Positions 54,418 through 64,000 of a stretch of DNA of 64,000 nt are shown here, piece by piece. The translations under genes were made by a program, and so were the position numbers. Position 1 is the first letter of the stretch; every line of letters starts with the position of its first letter. The notes under the pieces were generated by a model. The model ran no database searches. It was not told the DNA's origin and saw only the letters and a program-made list of their open reading frames with translations. Origin of the DNA: an uncultured Tenacibaculum sp. (lineage in GTDB: Bacteria; Bacteroidota; Bacteroidia; Flavobacteriales; Flavobacteriaceae); the NCBI RefSeq assembly GCF_947504135.1, contig NZ_CANNGG010000004.1, positions 248,001-312,000 of the forward strand. The letters are read 5' to 3'.

Positions 54418-55215
54418 ATGAAGCGAATTTTTTTAACCTTACTTCTTTTATCACAAGTTGCATTCTCACAAGAAGAGCGAAAAACACTTTTCGGAATTAT
54501 TTATGATGAAAATGGTGTTTTAGAAAATGCTCATATTGTTAATTTCTCTACAAACCAAGCCACGTTTTCTAACGAAAATGGTGAGTATCGAATTTTTGCA
54601 AAACCTAACGACTCAATAAGATATACCTCTATCGGATATAAAACTATTTTTGAAACTCTTACCAAAGAAGATTTTAATACCTACCGAAAAAGAACCACTT
54701 TAGAAAAACAAGATTACGAATTAGATGAAATTTTATTACGAAACAACGAACTTTCAGGAGAGCTTACTAAGGATTTACGTAAAGTAAAACGTGATAAAAA
54801 TCTAGAAATCGCTAGTAATGCTACTGATTTTTCTAAAGTAAATTATAACAACTATACTTCCGATGATCATATTAGCTTGCATGTAAAGCCCAATGTACTT
54901 AGGGTTGATCCTACTAAAAATTTTGAAGGATTTGGCACAACCAATACATTCCCTGTAAAAGACTCAGAAAAAATACAAAAGCTTCGTAAAGAATTAGCTT
55001 TTAAAGAAAGTTTACCAGCAAAACTATTAAGTGAATTAGGAGATGACTTCTTTTTTATTGAGCTTGAAATTCCTGTTGATAAATACTATCATTTTTTAGA
55101 GTATTGCAATCCGTTAGGTATAGAAAAACTCTACCAAAACCGTGAAGTGTTAAAAGTGATTAAAATTTTTAGAAAAGAGCATACAGAATACCTTAAAATT
55201 ATAGGAAAACACTAA
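54418..55215 (+). CDS. Secreted CarboxypepD_reg-like protein, tandem copy 3
   Basis: 265 aa with a signal peptide (KRIFLTLLLLSQVAFSQ) and the same domain order: IIYDENGVLENAHIVN, SNENGEYRIFAKPNDSIR, YTSIGYKTIF and LDEILLRNN. The helical tail follows, with FEGFGTTNTF matching LEGFGFILST in copy 2. The pattern looks like a tandem duplication that diverged, followed by the DUF6702 and M1 peptidase genes on the same strand. Confidence 0.7.
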   Translation: MKRIFLTLLLLSQVAFSQEERKTLFGIIYDENGVLENAHIVNFSTNQATFSNENGEYRIFAKPNDSIRYTSIGYKTIFETLTKEDFNTYRKRTTLEKQDYELDEILLRNNELSGELTKDLRKVKRDKNLEIASNATDFSKVNYNNYTSDDHISLHVKPNVLRVDPTKNFEGFGTTNTFPVKDSEKIQKLRKELAFKESLPAKLLSELGDDFFFIELEIPVDKYYHFLEYCNPLGIEKLYQNREVLKVIKIFRKEHTEYLKIIGKH

Positions 55216-55245
55216 TTTGGCGCAATAATTGTCTTAAAACACCTC

Positions 55246-55737
55246 ATGAAAAAAGTTTTCATCATTCTTTTAGTAGTTCCGTTACTTTCATTTACCCTGC
55301 ATAAATACTATGTTGCATTAACTGAAATTGAATACAGGGAAGATACACAAAGTGTACAAATGATTATGAATGTTTTTATGGATGATATTGAGCTTGCCAT
55401 AAACAAAGACTACAATACTAATTTACAAATAGCTTCAAAAAATCAACTCTCTAATATTGATGATTACTTTTACAAGTATTTACAACAACACTTTAAAGTA
55501 ATTATTAACGATCAAGAAACCTCCTATAAATTCATCGGAAAAGAATATGACGGAGATATTATTTATTTTTATTTAGAAATAGAAAATGTTGAAACACCTA
55601 CTTCTATCGAAATTCAAAATGATGTTTTAGTTGATCATTTTCCAGATCAACAAAATTTGATAAAAGCTACCGTCAATAAAAAACGAAAAAGTTTATTCTT
55701 GTCTAGTAGTAATGATAAAGGTTTGTTAAAGTTTTAA
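55246..55737 (+). CDS. DUF6702 family exported protein
   Basis: 163 aa. Signal peptide KKVFIILLVVPLLSFTLH, directly followed by KYYVALTEIEYREDTQSVQM, the conserved start of the DUF6702 family of Bacteroidota. The rest is beta-rich. Function unknown. It lies between the CarboxypepD_reg trio (31 bp) and a secreted M1 peptidase (73 bp), all on the plus strand; related proteins are often found next to M1 peptidase genes, which suggests a shared pathway. Confidence 0.75.
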   Translation: MKKVFIILLVVPLLSFTLHKYYVALTEIEYREDTQSVQMIMNVFMDDIELAINKDYNTNLQIASKNQLSNIDDYFYKYLQQHFKVIINDQETSYKFIGKEYDGDIIYFYLEIENVETPTSIEIQNDVLVDHFPDQQNLIKATVNKKRKSLFLSSSNDKGLLKF

Positions 55738-55810
55738 CATTTACATTTTTTTAATAATAAGTTTTCATTAACTTTCCGCTTATTTATTCAAAAAAATCAA
55801 CAAGCACACA

Positions 55811-58039
55811 ATGAGAAGATATTCTACGCTACTATTTTCAGCACTCTTTGTATCGGCTTCTTTATTTGCCCAAGAGGCACCTAAAAAAGAGCATCAACAA
55901 GGTCATACTGATCAAAACAAATTCCGACAGTTAAAAGATGTACTAGCAACTCCTAACGATCAACGTACTGCTTCTGGTGCTCCTGGTCATGCGTACACGC
56001 AACAAAAAGTTGACTATGTAATGAATCTTCATTTAGATGAAGCTGCTAACAAGCTTTATGGTGAAGAAGATATTACATACCACAATAACTCTAGAGATCA
56101 TTTAGAATACTTATGGTTACAGTTAGATCAAAATGTGCGAGCTCCAGATTCTAAATCGCCACTAGCCGAATCTAAAAAAGCGAGTGCCTTTCAAACACCT
56201 ACTAAATTTGTAGCTGAAAACATGGATAAACCAAAGGATTTTGGTTTTAAAATAGAAGCTGTAAAATATGCTGATGGTAGAGATTTACCTCACACTATTA
56301 ATCGTACAATGATGCGCATTAATTTACCAAAGCCTTTGGCTCCAGGTGAAATTTTCAAATTTAAAATCAAGTGGAATTACCTGATTAACAATTCTGTAGA
56401 AGATGGTGGCCGCTCTGGTTTTGAATTATTCCCTGATGGAAATAAAAACTATACTATTGCCCAATTTTTCCCTAGATTATGTGTGTATGACAATGTAGAA
56501 GGATGGCAAAACATGCAATTTTGGGGACGTAGTGAGTGGGCTCTTGAATTTGGTGATTATGATGTAAAAATCACGGTTCCTGAAGATCATATTTTAGATG
56601 CTACAGGTGTTTTACAAAATGAAAAAGATGTGCTAACAAAAGAACAACGTAACCGTTGGGCTAAAGCTAGAAAATCTTTTAAAAATCCTGTGTTTATAGT
56701 TTCTCAAAAAGAAGCTGAAGAAAACGAAAAAAGAGGCACTAAAAAGACTAAAACTTGGCACTTTAAAGCAAACCAAGTTCGTGATTTTGCTTTTGCTTCC
56801 TCTAGAAAATATATTTGGGATGCTATGGCTGTTAATATTAATGGTAAAACTGTAATGGCTGTTTCTTTATACCCAAAAGAAGGAAATCCGTTATGGGAAG
56901 AGCACTCAACTCGTGTGGTTGCAAACACCTTAGAAGAGTATTCTAAAATGACTTTTGATTATCCGTATCCTAAGGCAATTTCTGTACATGCAAAACGCCA
57001 AGGAATGGAATACCCTATGATTTCATTTAATTACGGACGTCCAAACCCAGATGGAACGTATTCTGATAGAGTTAAAAACGGAATGATTGGTGTAATTACA
57101 CACGAAATTGGTCACAACTTCTTCCCTATGATTGTTAACTCTGATGAGCGTCAATGGACATGGATGGATGAAGGATTAAACTCTTTTGTAGAAATTTTAG
57201 CTGAATTAGATTACGATCCAAACTTTAATACAGGTAACTTACCAAAAGACATTGTTCGTTATATGAGCTTAGACCAAAGTAAATTAAGCCCAATCATGTC
57301 TCAAGGTGATTACGTTCATAACTTCGGACCAAATGCATATACAAAGCCAGCTGCTGGTTTATATATGTTACGCCAAACAATTATGGGACCAGAATTATTC
57401 GATTACGCTTTTAGAACTTATTCAAAAAGATGGATGTTCAAGCACCCTACTCCTGCTGATTTCTTTAGAACAATGGAAGACGCTTCAGGTATGGACTTAG
57501 ATTGGTTCTGGAGAGGTTGGTTCTACACAACTGATTATACTGATATTGGTATTAAAGAAGTGAAGCCTTTATACCTAACTAACAAACCTAACGAAGAAAC
57601 AAAGAAGTTACAAGCACAATACCCTTCTTACTTTAAGCAATTAGGAAAATTAGTCTACTTAACTACTGATAAAAAAGATGCTGATAAGTCTGAAGTAGAA
57701 GCGTATATCAACAGTTTACCGAAAGACAAAAAAGCTAGCTTAAAAGAATTACCTCAGTACATTTATGAAGTTGAGTTTGAAAAACCTGGAGGGTTAGTAA
57801 TGCCTATTATTGTTGAAATGACTTATGCTGACGGAACAAAAGAGCGTCAAACTTTTCCTGCTCAAATATGGAAGAAAAATGAACATCAAGTTTTTAGAGT
57901 ATTTACTTCGTCTAAAGAAATTAAAAGCTTTGTTGTAGACCCTGACTTAGAAACTGCTGATATTGATACTTCAAACAACAGCTGGCCTAAACAAACAACA
58001 AACAAATTTGATGCTTTTAAAAACAAAGCGAAAAATTAA
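55811..58039 (+). CDS. Secreted M1-family metallopeptidase
   Basis: 742 aa with a signal peptide (TLLFSALFVSASLFAQ). The N-terminal beta-domain (about 65-270) is followed by the gluzincin domain: the substrate-recognition GMEYPMISF (in place of GAMEN), zinc ligands HEIGHN (H431, E432, H435) and E454 in WMDEGLNSFVE, 18 residues after H435, and a Tyr proton donor region further on. The zinc site is complete, so it should be an active peptidase in the periplasm or outside the cell. A strong terminator follows. Confidence 0.92.
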   Translation: MRRYSTLLFSALFVSASLFAQEAPKKEHQQGHTDQNKFRQLKDVLATPNDQRTASGAPGHAYTQQKVDYVMNLHLDEAANKLYGEEDITYHNNSRDHLEYLWLQLDQNVRAPDSKSPLAESKKASAFQTPTKFVAENMDKPKDFGFKIEAVKYADGRDLPHTINRTMMRINLPKPLAPGEIFKFKIKWNYLINNSVEDGGRSGFELFPDGNKNYTIAQFFPRLCVYDNVEGWQNMQFWGRSEWALEFGDYDVKITVPEDHILDATGVLQNEKDVLTKEQRNRWAKARKSFKNPVFIVSQKEAEENEKRGTKKTKTWHFKANQVRDFAFASSRKYIWDAMAVNINGKTVMAVSLYPKEGNPLWEEHSTRVVANTLEEYSKMTFDYPYPKAISVHAKRQGMEYPMISFNYGRPNPDGTYSDRVKNGMIGVITHEIGHNFFPMIVNSDERQWTWMDEGLNSFVEILAELDYDPNFNTGNLPKDIVRYMSLDQSKLSPIMSQGDYVHNFGPNAYTKPAAGLYMLRQTIMGPELFDYAFRTYSKRWMFKHPTPADFFRTMEDASGMDLDWFWRGWFYTTDYTDIGIKEVKPLYLTNKPNEETKKLQAQYPSYFKQLGKLVYLTTDKKDADKSEVEAYINSLPKDKKASLKELPQYIYEVEFEKPGGLVMPIIVEMTYADGTKERQTFPAQIWKKNEHQVFRVFTSSKEIKSFVVDPDLETADIDTSNNSWPKQTTNKFDAFKNKAKN

Positions 58040-58062
58040 TAAGGTTTAAAAAACCTAGTCAT

Positions 58063-58095
58063 AAAAAAAAGCAGCCATATAGGCTGCTTTTTTTA
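58063..58095 (+). terminator. Intrinsic terminator
   Basis: AAAAGCAGCC pairs with GGCTGCTTTT around ATATA, with A- and T-runs on the two sides. It separates the M1 gene from a convergent small gene and would work on both strands. Confidence 0.9.
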
Positions 58096-58112
58096 ACTTA
58101 TCATCTTAATCA

Positions 58113-58547
58113 TTATTTACTAAATAACTTATTTACTTCTTCATAAGTAAGTAATTTAGAAACTGTCATAATATCTGGATCTCTACTTACGTACTGCTGA
58201 ATTTGTAACATAACAACACCATCGACCTTTGTATATTTCAACCAAATTACATCCCCGTTTGCTTTAATTTTATAAGGATCTCTAGGGTTTTCTTCAAAAC
58301 CTTTTACAATTATTTGGTGTAATTTTTCTACATCATTATCTAAGTTTTTAAAAGAAAAATGAACGTATTCGTGAATAGGATCGTTAATATTCTTATAATA
58401 AAAGTTATAAGCTTCATCTCCTATTTTTTCTAAGTAAACATATTCTATCTTTCCTACTATTTCAGTTTTAGTAGTTTCAATAAATTCAATCTGCGAATAC
58501 GACATAATTGAACATAATAATGCAGTTAAAAAAAGAAGTTTTTTCAT
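58113..58547 (-). CDS. Small exported protein of unknown function
   Basis: 144 aa with a signal peptide (KKLLFLTALLCSIMSYSQ). The rest is an alpha/beta-looking domain (YVYLEKIGDEAYNFYYKNIN; HFSFKNLDNDVEKLHQIIVKG) with no motif that I can assign. It converges on the M1 peptidase gene and shares its terminator. Upstream (58548-58787) is a short hairpin AAGCCCT/AGGGCTT (58655-58673) and AT-rich DNA. Confidence 0.65.
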   Translation of the reverse strand: MKKLLFLTALLCSIMSYSQIEFIETTKTEIVGKIEYVYLEKIGDEAYNFYYKNINDPIHEYVHFSFKNLDNDVEKLHQIIVKGFEENPRDPYKIKANGDVIWLKYTKVDGVVMLQIQQYVSRDPDIMTVSKLLTYEEVNKLFSK

Positions 58548-58787
58548 AAATTTAAGGGTTTAAAGTTTGATTTAATTTTAATTTTTTAAATATAACTAAA
58601 ACAACAACGACTTATACTTACAAAAAGTATGAATTATTTATGGTTTCTTTTATAAAGCCCTTTACTAGGGCTTCTAATCAAAATATATTTTTCTTTCTAT
58701 ACTTCATAGTTAGTTAACTTTTAATTAATTAGAAATTATATTTTTATATTTTGCGTAAACGTTAATTTTTTATCCCTCGAAAAAATC

Positions 58788-59925
58788 ATGTTAAAAAAAA
58801 CTTTGTCTATTCTAATCATTATTGTTGCTTTCTCGAAAGTGTTTTCTTAAAATAATCTGTATAACCCAAAAGACCTAAATAAGTTTAAACAAAAATTTTA
58901 TCTAAATAAAGAAATAGGAATAGACAGCGCTTTATTTTATATGGATAAGCTACAACAAAGCACGAATGTAACCTACAAAACATTTGGGTATGCTGCCTCT
59001 GAATATTTGAAAATTAGAGAAAAAAATTATTAAATATTTCTTTTTATCAAGATAGTATAAATAAATATCTTCCTAAGATAGTTAAGACCAACAAAAACTT
59101 TCCCTTATTATTCGACATACATATATTATTAGGTAATTCTAATAATAGCTATTACACTGGTAAGGTTTTTTTATGGTAAGGGGACTATTTATACCTTAAA
59201 AGAAGAGTACTCTAAAGCCAGTTCTTTTCTAGAAAAAAGTTTAGAGTTATTTGAAAAAAGCAACTCACAATCATACTTGTACAAGGTTATTATAATAATG
59301 CCTATAATTATTACATGTCTAATAATCTAAACAAAGCAAAAGAGAACTTTTTAAAGGTTTTAAAAATAAAAAAAGACACAATTCTAGATTACAATTATTT
59401 ACACACATTACTACCTTTCTAAAATTCATTCCAGGCAAAACAAAATAGACTCTGCTAAATATCATTTAAACACTTTTATAATTGGTTATGAAAAACTTAC
59501 TTCAAGAAAAAAACAGCAAACTAATGGAGCTTACAAGGTTGACCTTGATAAAAAAACAAAAGAGTTAAAAGGAATTAAAAGAATACATTGCTAACAAAAG
59601 TTTTTATTACAGAACTATTTTTATAATACTAGTTCTTACTCTACTAATTATTAGTTTCTTAGTCGTTAAGAATTCAAAAGAAAAAAAGAAAGCTAATGAA
59701 AAACTAGATGAATTATTAGCAAAAATCTCAAAAAAAGAAGATTTAAATGAAAAATCTTTTTCATTACCCAATACAGTAAAAATAAAAGAATAGCAACACC
59801 AACAAATTATTAGTGTCTTGCAAAAAATAGAAGAAAAAAAATACTTTTTAAAAGAAAAGTTTAATTTATATAACGCAGCTAAAAAAATAGGGACTAATAC
59901 CACCCATCTGTATCAGGTCCACCAA
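58788..59925 (+). pseudogene. Degraded TPR - transmembrane - helix-turn-helix regulator
   Basis: ATG 58788 opens a signal peptide (KKTLSILIIIVAFSKVFS) that hits TAA where Q is expected. The reading then changes frame several times. TPR-like segments follow (YTLKEEYSKASSFLEKSLEL and NNLNKAKENFLKVLKIKK), then a TM helix with IILVLTLLIISFLVV, and the start of an AraC-type HTH (NAAKKIGTNTTHL). The rest of the HTH is missing: homology stops near 59920. It once encoded a Bacteroidota regulator with a periplasmic TPR domain, and is dead now. Confidence 0.75.
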
Positions 59926-60031
59926 ATACTTCTGTGTTCGGTTTTGCAATTGGATCTCCTGCAAATATTTTAAATCTTTCTTCTGATGTTAACTCATACT
60001 TCATTAACGACTCAATAGATAAACATTTCAT
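59894..60031 (-). CDS. Short peptide gene, possible RiPP / natural-product precursor
   Basis: 45 aa, ATG 60031 to TAG 59894. The N-half looks like a leader (KYELTSEERFKIFAGD, similar in shape to the L-x-x-E-E-M/F-x-x-I-x-G leaders of Bacteroidota peptide natural products). The C-half is short, Gly/Pro/Asp-rich and ends in an aromatic cap (EVFGGPDTDGWY). It has one Cys (residue 3) and no membrane helix. The 3' end overlaps the dead HTH gene on the other strand. No modifying enzyme or exporter is nearby, so the product class is a guess and it could be an orphan or a chance frame. Confidence 0.4.
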   Translation of the reverse strand: MKCLSIESLMKYELTSEERFKIFAGDPIAKPNTEVFGGPDTDGWY

Positions 60032-60573
60032 AAGTTTTAATTTTTCTGTTTAGGTAAAGTTATTTTTTTATCTATTGCTTTTCTATTATTAACCCCTACA
60101 CACTAAAAACTAAAACCTAAAAAACAAACACTTAACCAATATTTAATAGTGCTATTTTTTTAAAATAGTACCTGCTTTTTTCTTAGATAGTCACTTAATA
60201 CACTTCTTTTCCTATTTCAATCTCACAATATTTGTAGTACATAATTCTTATAAATGTGGAACCTGAAAAGCATATAAATAGAGCAAGGAAAATTAAAATT
60301 AATTAACCATGTTATAATCAATTTCAAACTTAGGAAATGTTTTGAATAAATAAGAACAAAGAGAAATTAACGGATGATTATTACAGTGTCCAGAAGGTAC
60401 TGTATATTTTTGTCTTGGTGCGCATCCACAATTCTCTTGTTGGTGTATGAAACTTGAAGAAGATCTTGTAGATAAATTCGCACTACCTTAAACACTATAT
60501 TTTATTTAGTATATAGAACTTAAACCGTCCACTATATTGAGTTATAATGGACGGTTTTTTTACTATCTAAAAA
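60032..60573. other. Non-coding / decayed region between the peptide gene and lon
   Basis: AT-rich. At 60378-60491 (plus) a frame without a start reads CPEGTVYFCLGAHPQFSCWC and ends KLEEDLVDKFALP; the same DNA on the minus strand (60487-60299) also reads open with ENCGCAPRQKY, so neither is secure. A terminator with its T-run on the plus strand (60522-60561) favours the plus reading. It is likely the remnant of a small cysteine-rich gene. Confidence 0.35.
60522..60561 (+). terminator. Intrinsic terminator
   Basis: AAACCGTCCA pairs with TGGACGGTTT, with a T-run on the plus side only. It ends a plus-strand transcript from the region 60300-60500 and may also stop lon transcripts weakly. Confidence 0.65.
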
Positions 60574-63030
60574 CTATAATAGCTTCTTAGCCTTCTTAAC
60601 TTTTTGCTTGGTAAGAGCTATATCAATTACCTCACTCATGTCGGTTACATAATGGAATGTTAATCCTTTTAAGTAACTTTCTTTTATTTCTTCTATATCC
60701 TTTTTATTATCAGCACACAAAATAATTTCTTTGATGTTAGCTCGTTTTGCAGCCAATATTTTTTCTTTAATACCTCCAACTGGAAGTACTTTTCCACGTA
60801 ACGTAATTTCACCTGTCATAGCTAATTTATTTTTCACTTTACGTTGCGTAAATAAAGAAACTAAAGAAGTTAGCATAGTAATACCAGCACTCGGTCCATC
60901 TTTTGGAGTTGCTCCTTCTGGTACGTGAATGTGTACATCATACTTATCTAATACTTCAGGATTAATTCCAAACTCTTCAGCATTCGATTTAATATACTTC
61001 ATTGCAATTGTTGAAGACTCTTTCATTACAGTACCTAAGTTACCTGTTATTGAAAGATTTCCTTTTCCTTTAGAAATAATAGATTCTATAAATAAAATAT
61101 CTCCTCCAACACTTGTCCAAGCTAACCCAGTAACAACACCTGCAACATCGTTATTCTCGTACTTATCACGTTCTAAACGTGCAGGTCCTAAAATAGTTTC
61201 TATATCTTCATTTGTCAAAACAACATTGTACTCCTCTTCCATCGCAATAGACTTAGCGGCAAAGCGAACTACTTTTGCTACTTGTTTTTCTAAACCACGG
61301 ACTCCAGACTCTCTAGTATATCCTTCAACTATTTTCTCTATCTGCTTTTTACCTACTGTTAAATGTTCTTTTGATAATCCGTGCTCTTTTAATTGCTTTG
61401 GGAACAAGTATTTTTTAGCTATTTCTACCTTCTCTTCAATAGTATACCCTGTTACGTTAATAATTTCCATACGATCACGTAATGCCCATGGAATTTGATT
61501 AATGTTATTAGCTGTTGCTATAAATAATACTTTAGAAAGATCATATCCTACTTCTAAATAATTATCATAAAAAGCTGTGTTTTGTTCTGGGTCTAATACT
61601 TCTAACATTGCTGAAGAAGGATCTCCTTGATGACTTTGACTTAACTTATCTATTTCATCTAACACAAATACAGGATTTGAAGTTCCTGCCTTTTTAATAT
61701 TTTGGATTAAACGACCAGGCATTGCTCCAATATAGGTTTTACGGTGTCCTCTAATTTCAGCTTCATCACGTAAACCTCCTAAAGACATACGTACGTACTT
61801 GCGTCCTAATGCTTCAGCTACCGATTTACCTAACGATGTTTTACCTACTCCTGGAGGTCCGTACAAACAAATAATTGGCGATTTCATATCACCACGTAAT
61901 TTTAAAACCGCTAAATGCTCTAAAATACGCTCTTTAACTTTTTCTAACCCGAAATGATCTCTGTCTAAGATTTTTTGAGCTCTTTTTAAATCAAATTTAT
62001 CTTTTGAATACTCTCCCCAAGGTAACTCTAACATTAACTCTAAGTAGTTACGCTGTACACCATATTCTGCCATTTGAGGGTTCATACGTCTTAAACGCCC
62101 TAACTCTTTCTCAAAAGTTTCTCCAACCTCTTTATTCCATTTTTTAGACTTAGCCTTAGTACGCATTTCATCTAGCTCTTGCTCGTGAGAAACACCACCT
62201 AATTCATCTTGAATGGTTTTTAATTGTTGATTTAAATAGTATTCACGTTGTTGCTTATCTAAATCAGAACGTGTTTTAGATTGAATATCATTACGTAATT
62301 GTAACTTTTGAAGCTCTTTGTCTAAGTTTTTTAACGTTAGCAGTGCACGTTCTTTCAAATTGTCTTTCTCTAACAATACTTGTTTTTGCGATACACTTAA
62401 CTCCATGTTTGACGAAATAAAATTCACCAAAAATGAATTGGATTGAATATTTTTTATCGCAAACGATGCTTCCGAAGGTAACATTGGATTTTCTTTTATT
62501 ACCTCTAACGCTAAATCTTTAATCGACTCGATAATTGCATCAAACTCTTTTTGATCGTCAATTTCTCGCTCATCAACGGCTTCTTTTACCTTAGCTTTTA
62601 AATAAGGTTCTTCTTGCGTAACTTTCTCAATTTCAAAACGTTTTTTACCTTGAATAATAACCGTTGTATTACCATCAGGCATTTTTAATACACGTAAAAT
62701 TTGTGCCACTACACCTGTTTGATAAATATCATCTATTCCTGGATCTTCAACTTCACTATCTTTTTGGGCTACTACCCCTACAACCTTATTTCCTTTGTTA
62801 GCATCTTTAATTAACTGAATAGACTTATCTCTACCTGCTGTAATTGGAATTACAACTCCAGGAAATAAAACAGTGTTACGCAACGGAAGAATTGGCAACT
62901 CCTCAGGAATACTCTCTCTATTTATTAACTCTTCATCTTCTGGTGTTAGTAATGGAATTAACTCAGAATCCTCATTAAAAACATCTTGAAGCGACAAATT
63001 GTCTAAATGTAATATTTTTGATTTACTCAT
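60574..63030 (-). CDS. lon: ATP-dependent protease Lon
   Basis: 818 aa, normal length. The N-terminal LON substrate domain (about 40-240) starts [20 protein letters not shown] coiled coil follows, then the AAA+ domain: Walker [11 protein letters not shown], Walker [23 protein letters not shown] (pore/lid). The C-terminal protease has the Ser-Lys dyad: serine in [10 protein letters not shown] and lysine in [14 protein letters not shown]. It degrades misfolded cytosolic proteins. Confidence 0.97.
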   Translation of the reverse strand: MSKSKILHLDNLSLQDVFNEDSELIPLLTPEDEELINRESIPEELPILPLRNTVLFPGVVIPITAGRDKSIQLIKDANKGNKVVGVVAQKDSEVEDPGIDDIYQTGVVAQILRVLKMPDGNTTVIIQGKKRFEIEKVTQEEPYLKAKVKEAVDEREIDDQKEFDAIIESIKDLALEVIKENPMLPSEASFAIKNIQSNSFLVNFISSNMELSVSQKQVLLEKDNLKERALLTLKNLDKELQKLQLRNDIQSKTRSDLDKQQREYYLNQQLKTIQDELGGVSHEQELDEMRTKAKSKKWNKEVGETFEKELGRLRRMNPQMAEYGVQRNYLELMLELPWGEYSKDKFDLKRAQKILDRDHFGLEKVKERILEHLAVLKLRGDMKSPIICLYGPPGVGKTSLGKSVAEALGRKYVRMSLGGLRDEAEIRGHRKTYIGAMPGRLIQNIKKAGTSNPVFVLDEIDKLSQSHQGDPSSAMLEVLDPEQNTAFYDNYLEVGYDLSKVLFIATANNINQIPWALRDRMEIINVTGYTIEEKVEIAKKYLFPKQLKEHGLSKEHLTVGKKQIEKIVEGYTRESGVRGLEKQVAKVVRFAAKSIAMEEEYNVVLTNEDIETILGPARLERDKYENNDVAGVVTGLAWTSVGGDILFIESIISKGKGNLSITGNLGTVMKESSTIAMKYIKSNAEEFGINPEVLDKYDVHIHVPEGATPKDGPSAGITMLTSLVSLFTQRKVKNKLAMTGEITLRGKVLPVGGIKEKILAAKRANIKEIILCADNKKDIEEIKESYLKGLTFHYVTDMSEVIDIALTKQKVKKAKKLL

Positions 63031-63259
63031 ATCTTATTTATTCTGTCATAGTGGCACTTTTCTCCTTTTTATTGAAAGAAAACCACTTTTTTAAAATCAT
63101 AATTTACTGATAAACAAAAGAATACACATACCCTAATATCTATCGTGGTTACTATAATTCAATTCTTATGCCAACAAAAACTATAAATAACTTAATTTGT
63201 AACTTATTTAATTATAAATCGTCTTATTAATATTATATTTCAATAAAAACTAACCAAAA

Positions 63260-63946
63260 ATGAAATTTAAATTTTTAATTCTTTCTCTTGTCTTATTACT
63301 AACAAGCTGTGCCTCAAAAACAAACTCTCCTGAGTTCATTGAAAAAGCAGCTGGACGCTATTATTTTAATGCTGATGAAATTATAGAAGTTACGTTTAAT
63401 GAAGACAATAAGTTGCTTATAAAATGGCGTAATCAAGATTTAGAACCTTTAAAAGTAAACGATTCTTCTTTTTATGTTAGAGAGTTAAATGAAAAACTAA
63501 TTTTTAATACTTCTAAGAATATGATAGGGTTAGCTGAAAAGCGTGAGCATGAAGGAGAAAAGTATGTCTTTAAAAAACTAAAAAAAGGAGAAAAAACTCC
63601 CAGCGAACATTTAGCAGAAGGTAACTTTGAAGCCGCTTTAAAAGGTTACAAAACTATAAAAGAAAAGGATAGCTTAAACCCAGTTATTAGAGAACGTAAT
63701 TTAAATAGATTAGGATATCAATATCTTAGAAAAGATGAGTTTGAAAATGCCATTAATGTTTTTAAAATTAACATTGAATTGTATCCTAATAGCTCAAATA
63801 CTTATGATAGTACCGCTGATGCTTATACCAGAATGAAAGATACAGCGAACGCTATTGAATACTATAAAAAAGCTTTAACCATTAACCCTGAAAATAGAAG
63901 TTCTAAACGTGCTTTAGAAAAACTTACTTTAAAGAAAGAGGAATAA
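63260..63946 (+). CDS. TPR-containing lipoprotein
   Basis: 228 aa. The signal peptide ends in a lipobox (LLTSC, about C15-C17), so it is a lipoprotein. Residues ~20-105 form a beta-rich domain of unknown type. The C-terminal half contains three TPR motifs (NFEAALKGYKTIKEKDSLNP; FENAINVFKINIELYPNS; TANAIEYYKKALTINPENRS). It likely binds other proteins in the periplasm; function unknown. It stands alone after the divergent lon gene. Confidence 0.75.
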   Translation: MKFKFLILSLVLLLTSCASKTNSPEFIEKAAGRYYFNADEIIEVTFNEDNKLLIKWRNQDLEPLKVNDSSFYVRELNEKLIFNTSKNMIGLAEKREHEGEKYVFKKLKKGEKTPSEHLAEGNFEAALKGYKTIKEKDSLNPVIRERNLNRLGYQYLRKDEFENAINVFKINIELYPNSSNTYDSTADAYTRMKDTANAIEYYKKALTINPENRSSKRALEKLTLKKEE

Positions 63947-64000
63947 ATAATCTTGAAAGTTTTTTAAAGTAAAATTAACATCGCTATACCTATAAAAACT

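Noticed and set aside
59607..59903. 98-codon minus-strand frame downstream of the peptide gene
   Set aside because: Antisense to the TM and linker region of the regulator pseudogene; Phe-rich translation mirrors its Lys-rich codons.
60929..61498. 189-codon plus-strand open frame
   Set aside because: It is fully antisense to the conserved AAA+ and protease coding sequence of lon and has no family features; a shadow frame.
1..64000. CRISPR array, tRNA or rRNA gene, prophage, insertion sequence
   Set aside because: No regularly spaced direct repeats, cloverleaf with CCA-end context, rRNA-like conserved blocks, phage structural genes or transposase were recognised.

Overview
The window is AT-rich DNA from a member of the Flavobacteriia (Bacteroidota), and gene content resembles a marine Tenacibaculum-like genome. 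The evidence is: Bacteroidota-type promoters (TTG, about 18-21 bp, TAnnTTTG) upstream of several genes; almost no Shine-Dalgarno sites; lineage-typical families (DUF3810, OstA-like, an ABC permease/M1 peptidase fusion, CarboxypepD_reg-like secreted proteins, DUF6702, LytS/LytTR, a split transketolase); and bacillithiol synthesis (BshA). No rRNA, tRNA, prophage, insertion sequence or CRISPR array was recognised. The genus is inferred from general resemblance, not from a search.

Layout. 0.0-10 kb: a cut-off gene end, a patatin-like lipase and an AraC regulator, small envelope/stress genes, bshA, the N-terminal half of transketolase, a secreted CarboxypepD_reg protein, a conserved exported protein usually labelled 'asparagine synthetase B', and dnaB. 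10-16.5 kb: DUF3810, pepT, lysA, a TonB-receptor remnant, rpsF-rpsR-rplI and a sterol-desaturase-family membrane enzyme. Two diverged copies of a ~140 bp non-coding element flank lysA. 16.5-26 kb: a candidate structured small RNA, relA/spoT, a Fur-family gene with purA, a DinB-like gene, a PLP decarboxylase, OstA-like protein and a class III aminotransferase.

26.1-28.5 kb is an accessory island. Three one-gene cassettes on the minus strand (a PD-(D/E)xK-like protein, a DoxX-like membrane protein, a HEPN-like protein) are each bounded by a private GTT...AAC inverted repeat and separated by long palindromic junctions. This is the geometry of integron attC arrays, but no integrase is present. 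Immediately after it, the threonine operon (thrA-thrB-thrC) is preceded by an unannotated 32-residue leader peptide with 8 Thr and 6 Ile codons and a terminator-like hairpin, which points to translational attenuation.

33.7-45.5 kb: an ABC exporter whose permease is fused to an M1 peptidase, a divergent LytS/LytTR two-component pair, two tandem long-chain acyl-CoA ligases (the first frameshifted) and an RluA-type pseudouridine synthase. 45.6-52.5 kb: MFS transporter, M48 lipoprotein protease, alpha/beta hydrolase, msrB, ffh, folD and peptidase E. 52.7-58 kb: three tandem paralogous secreted CarboxypepD_reg-like proteins, DUF6702 and a secreted M1 peptidase. 58.1-60.6 kb is decaying: it holds a TPR-TM-HTH regulator pseudogene, an intact 45-codon peptide gene that looks like a RiPP precursor on the opposite strand, and cysteine-rich open-frame debris. 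lon and a TPR lipoprotein close the window.
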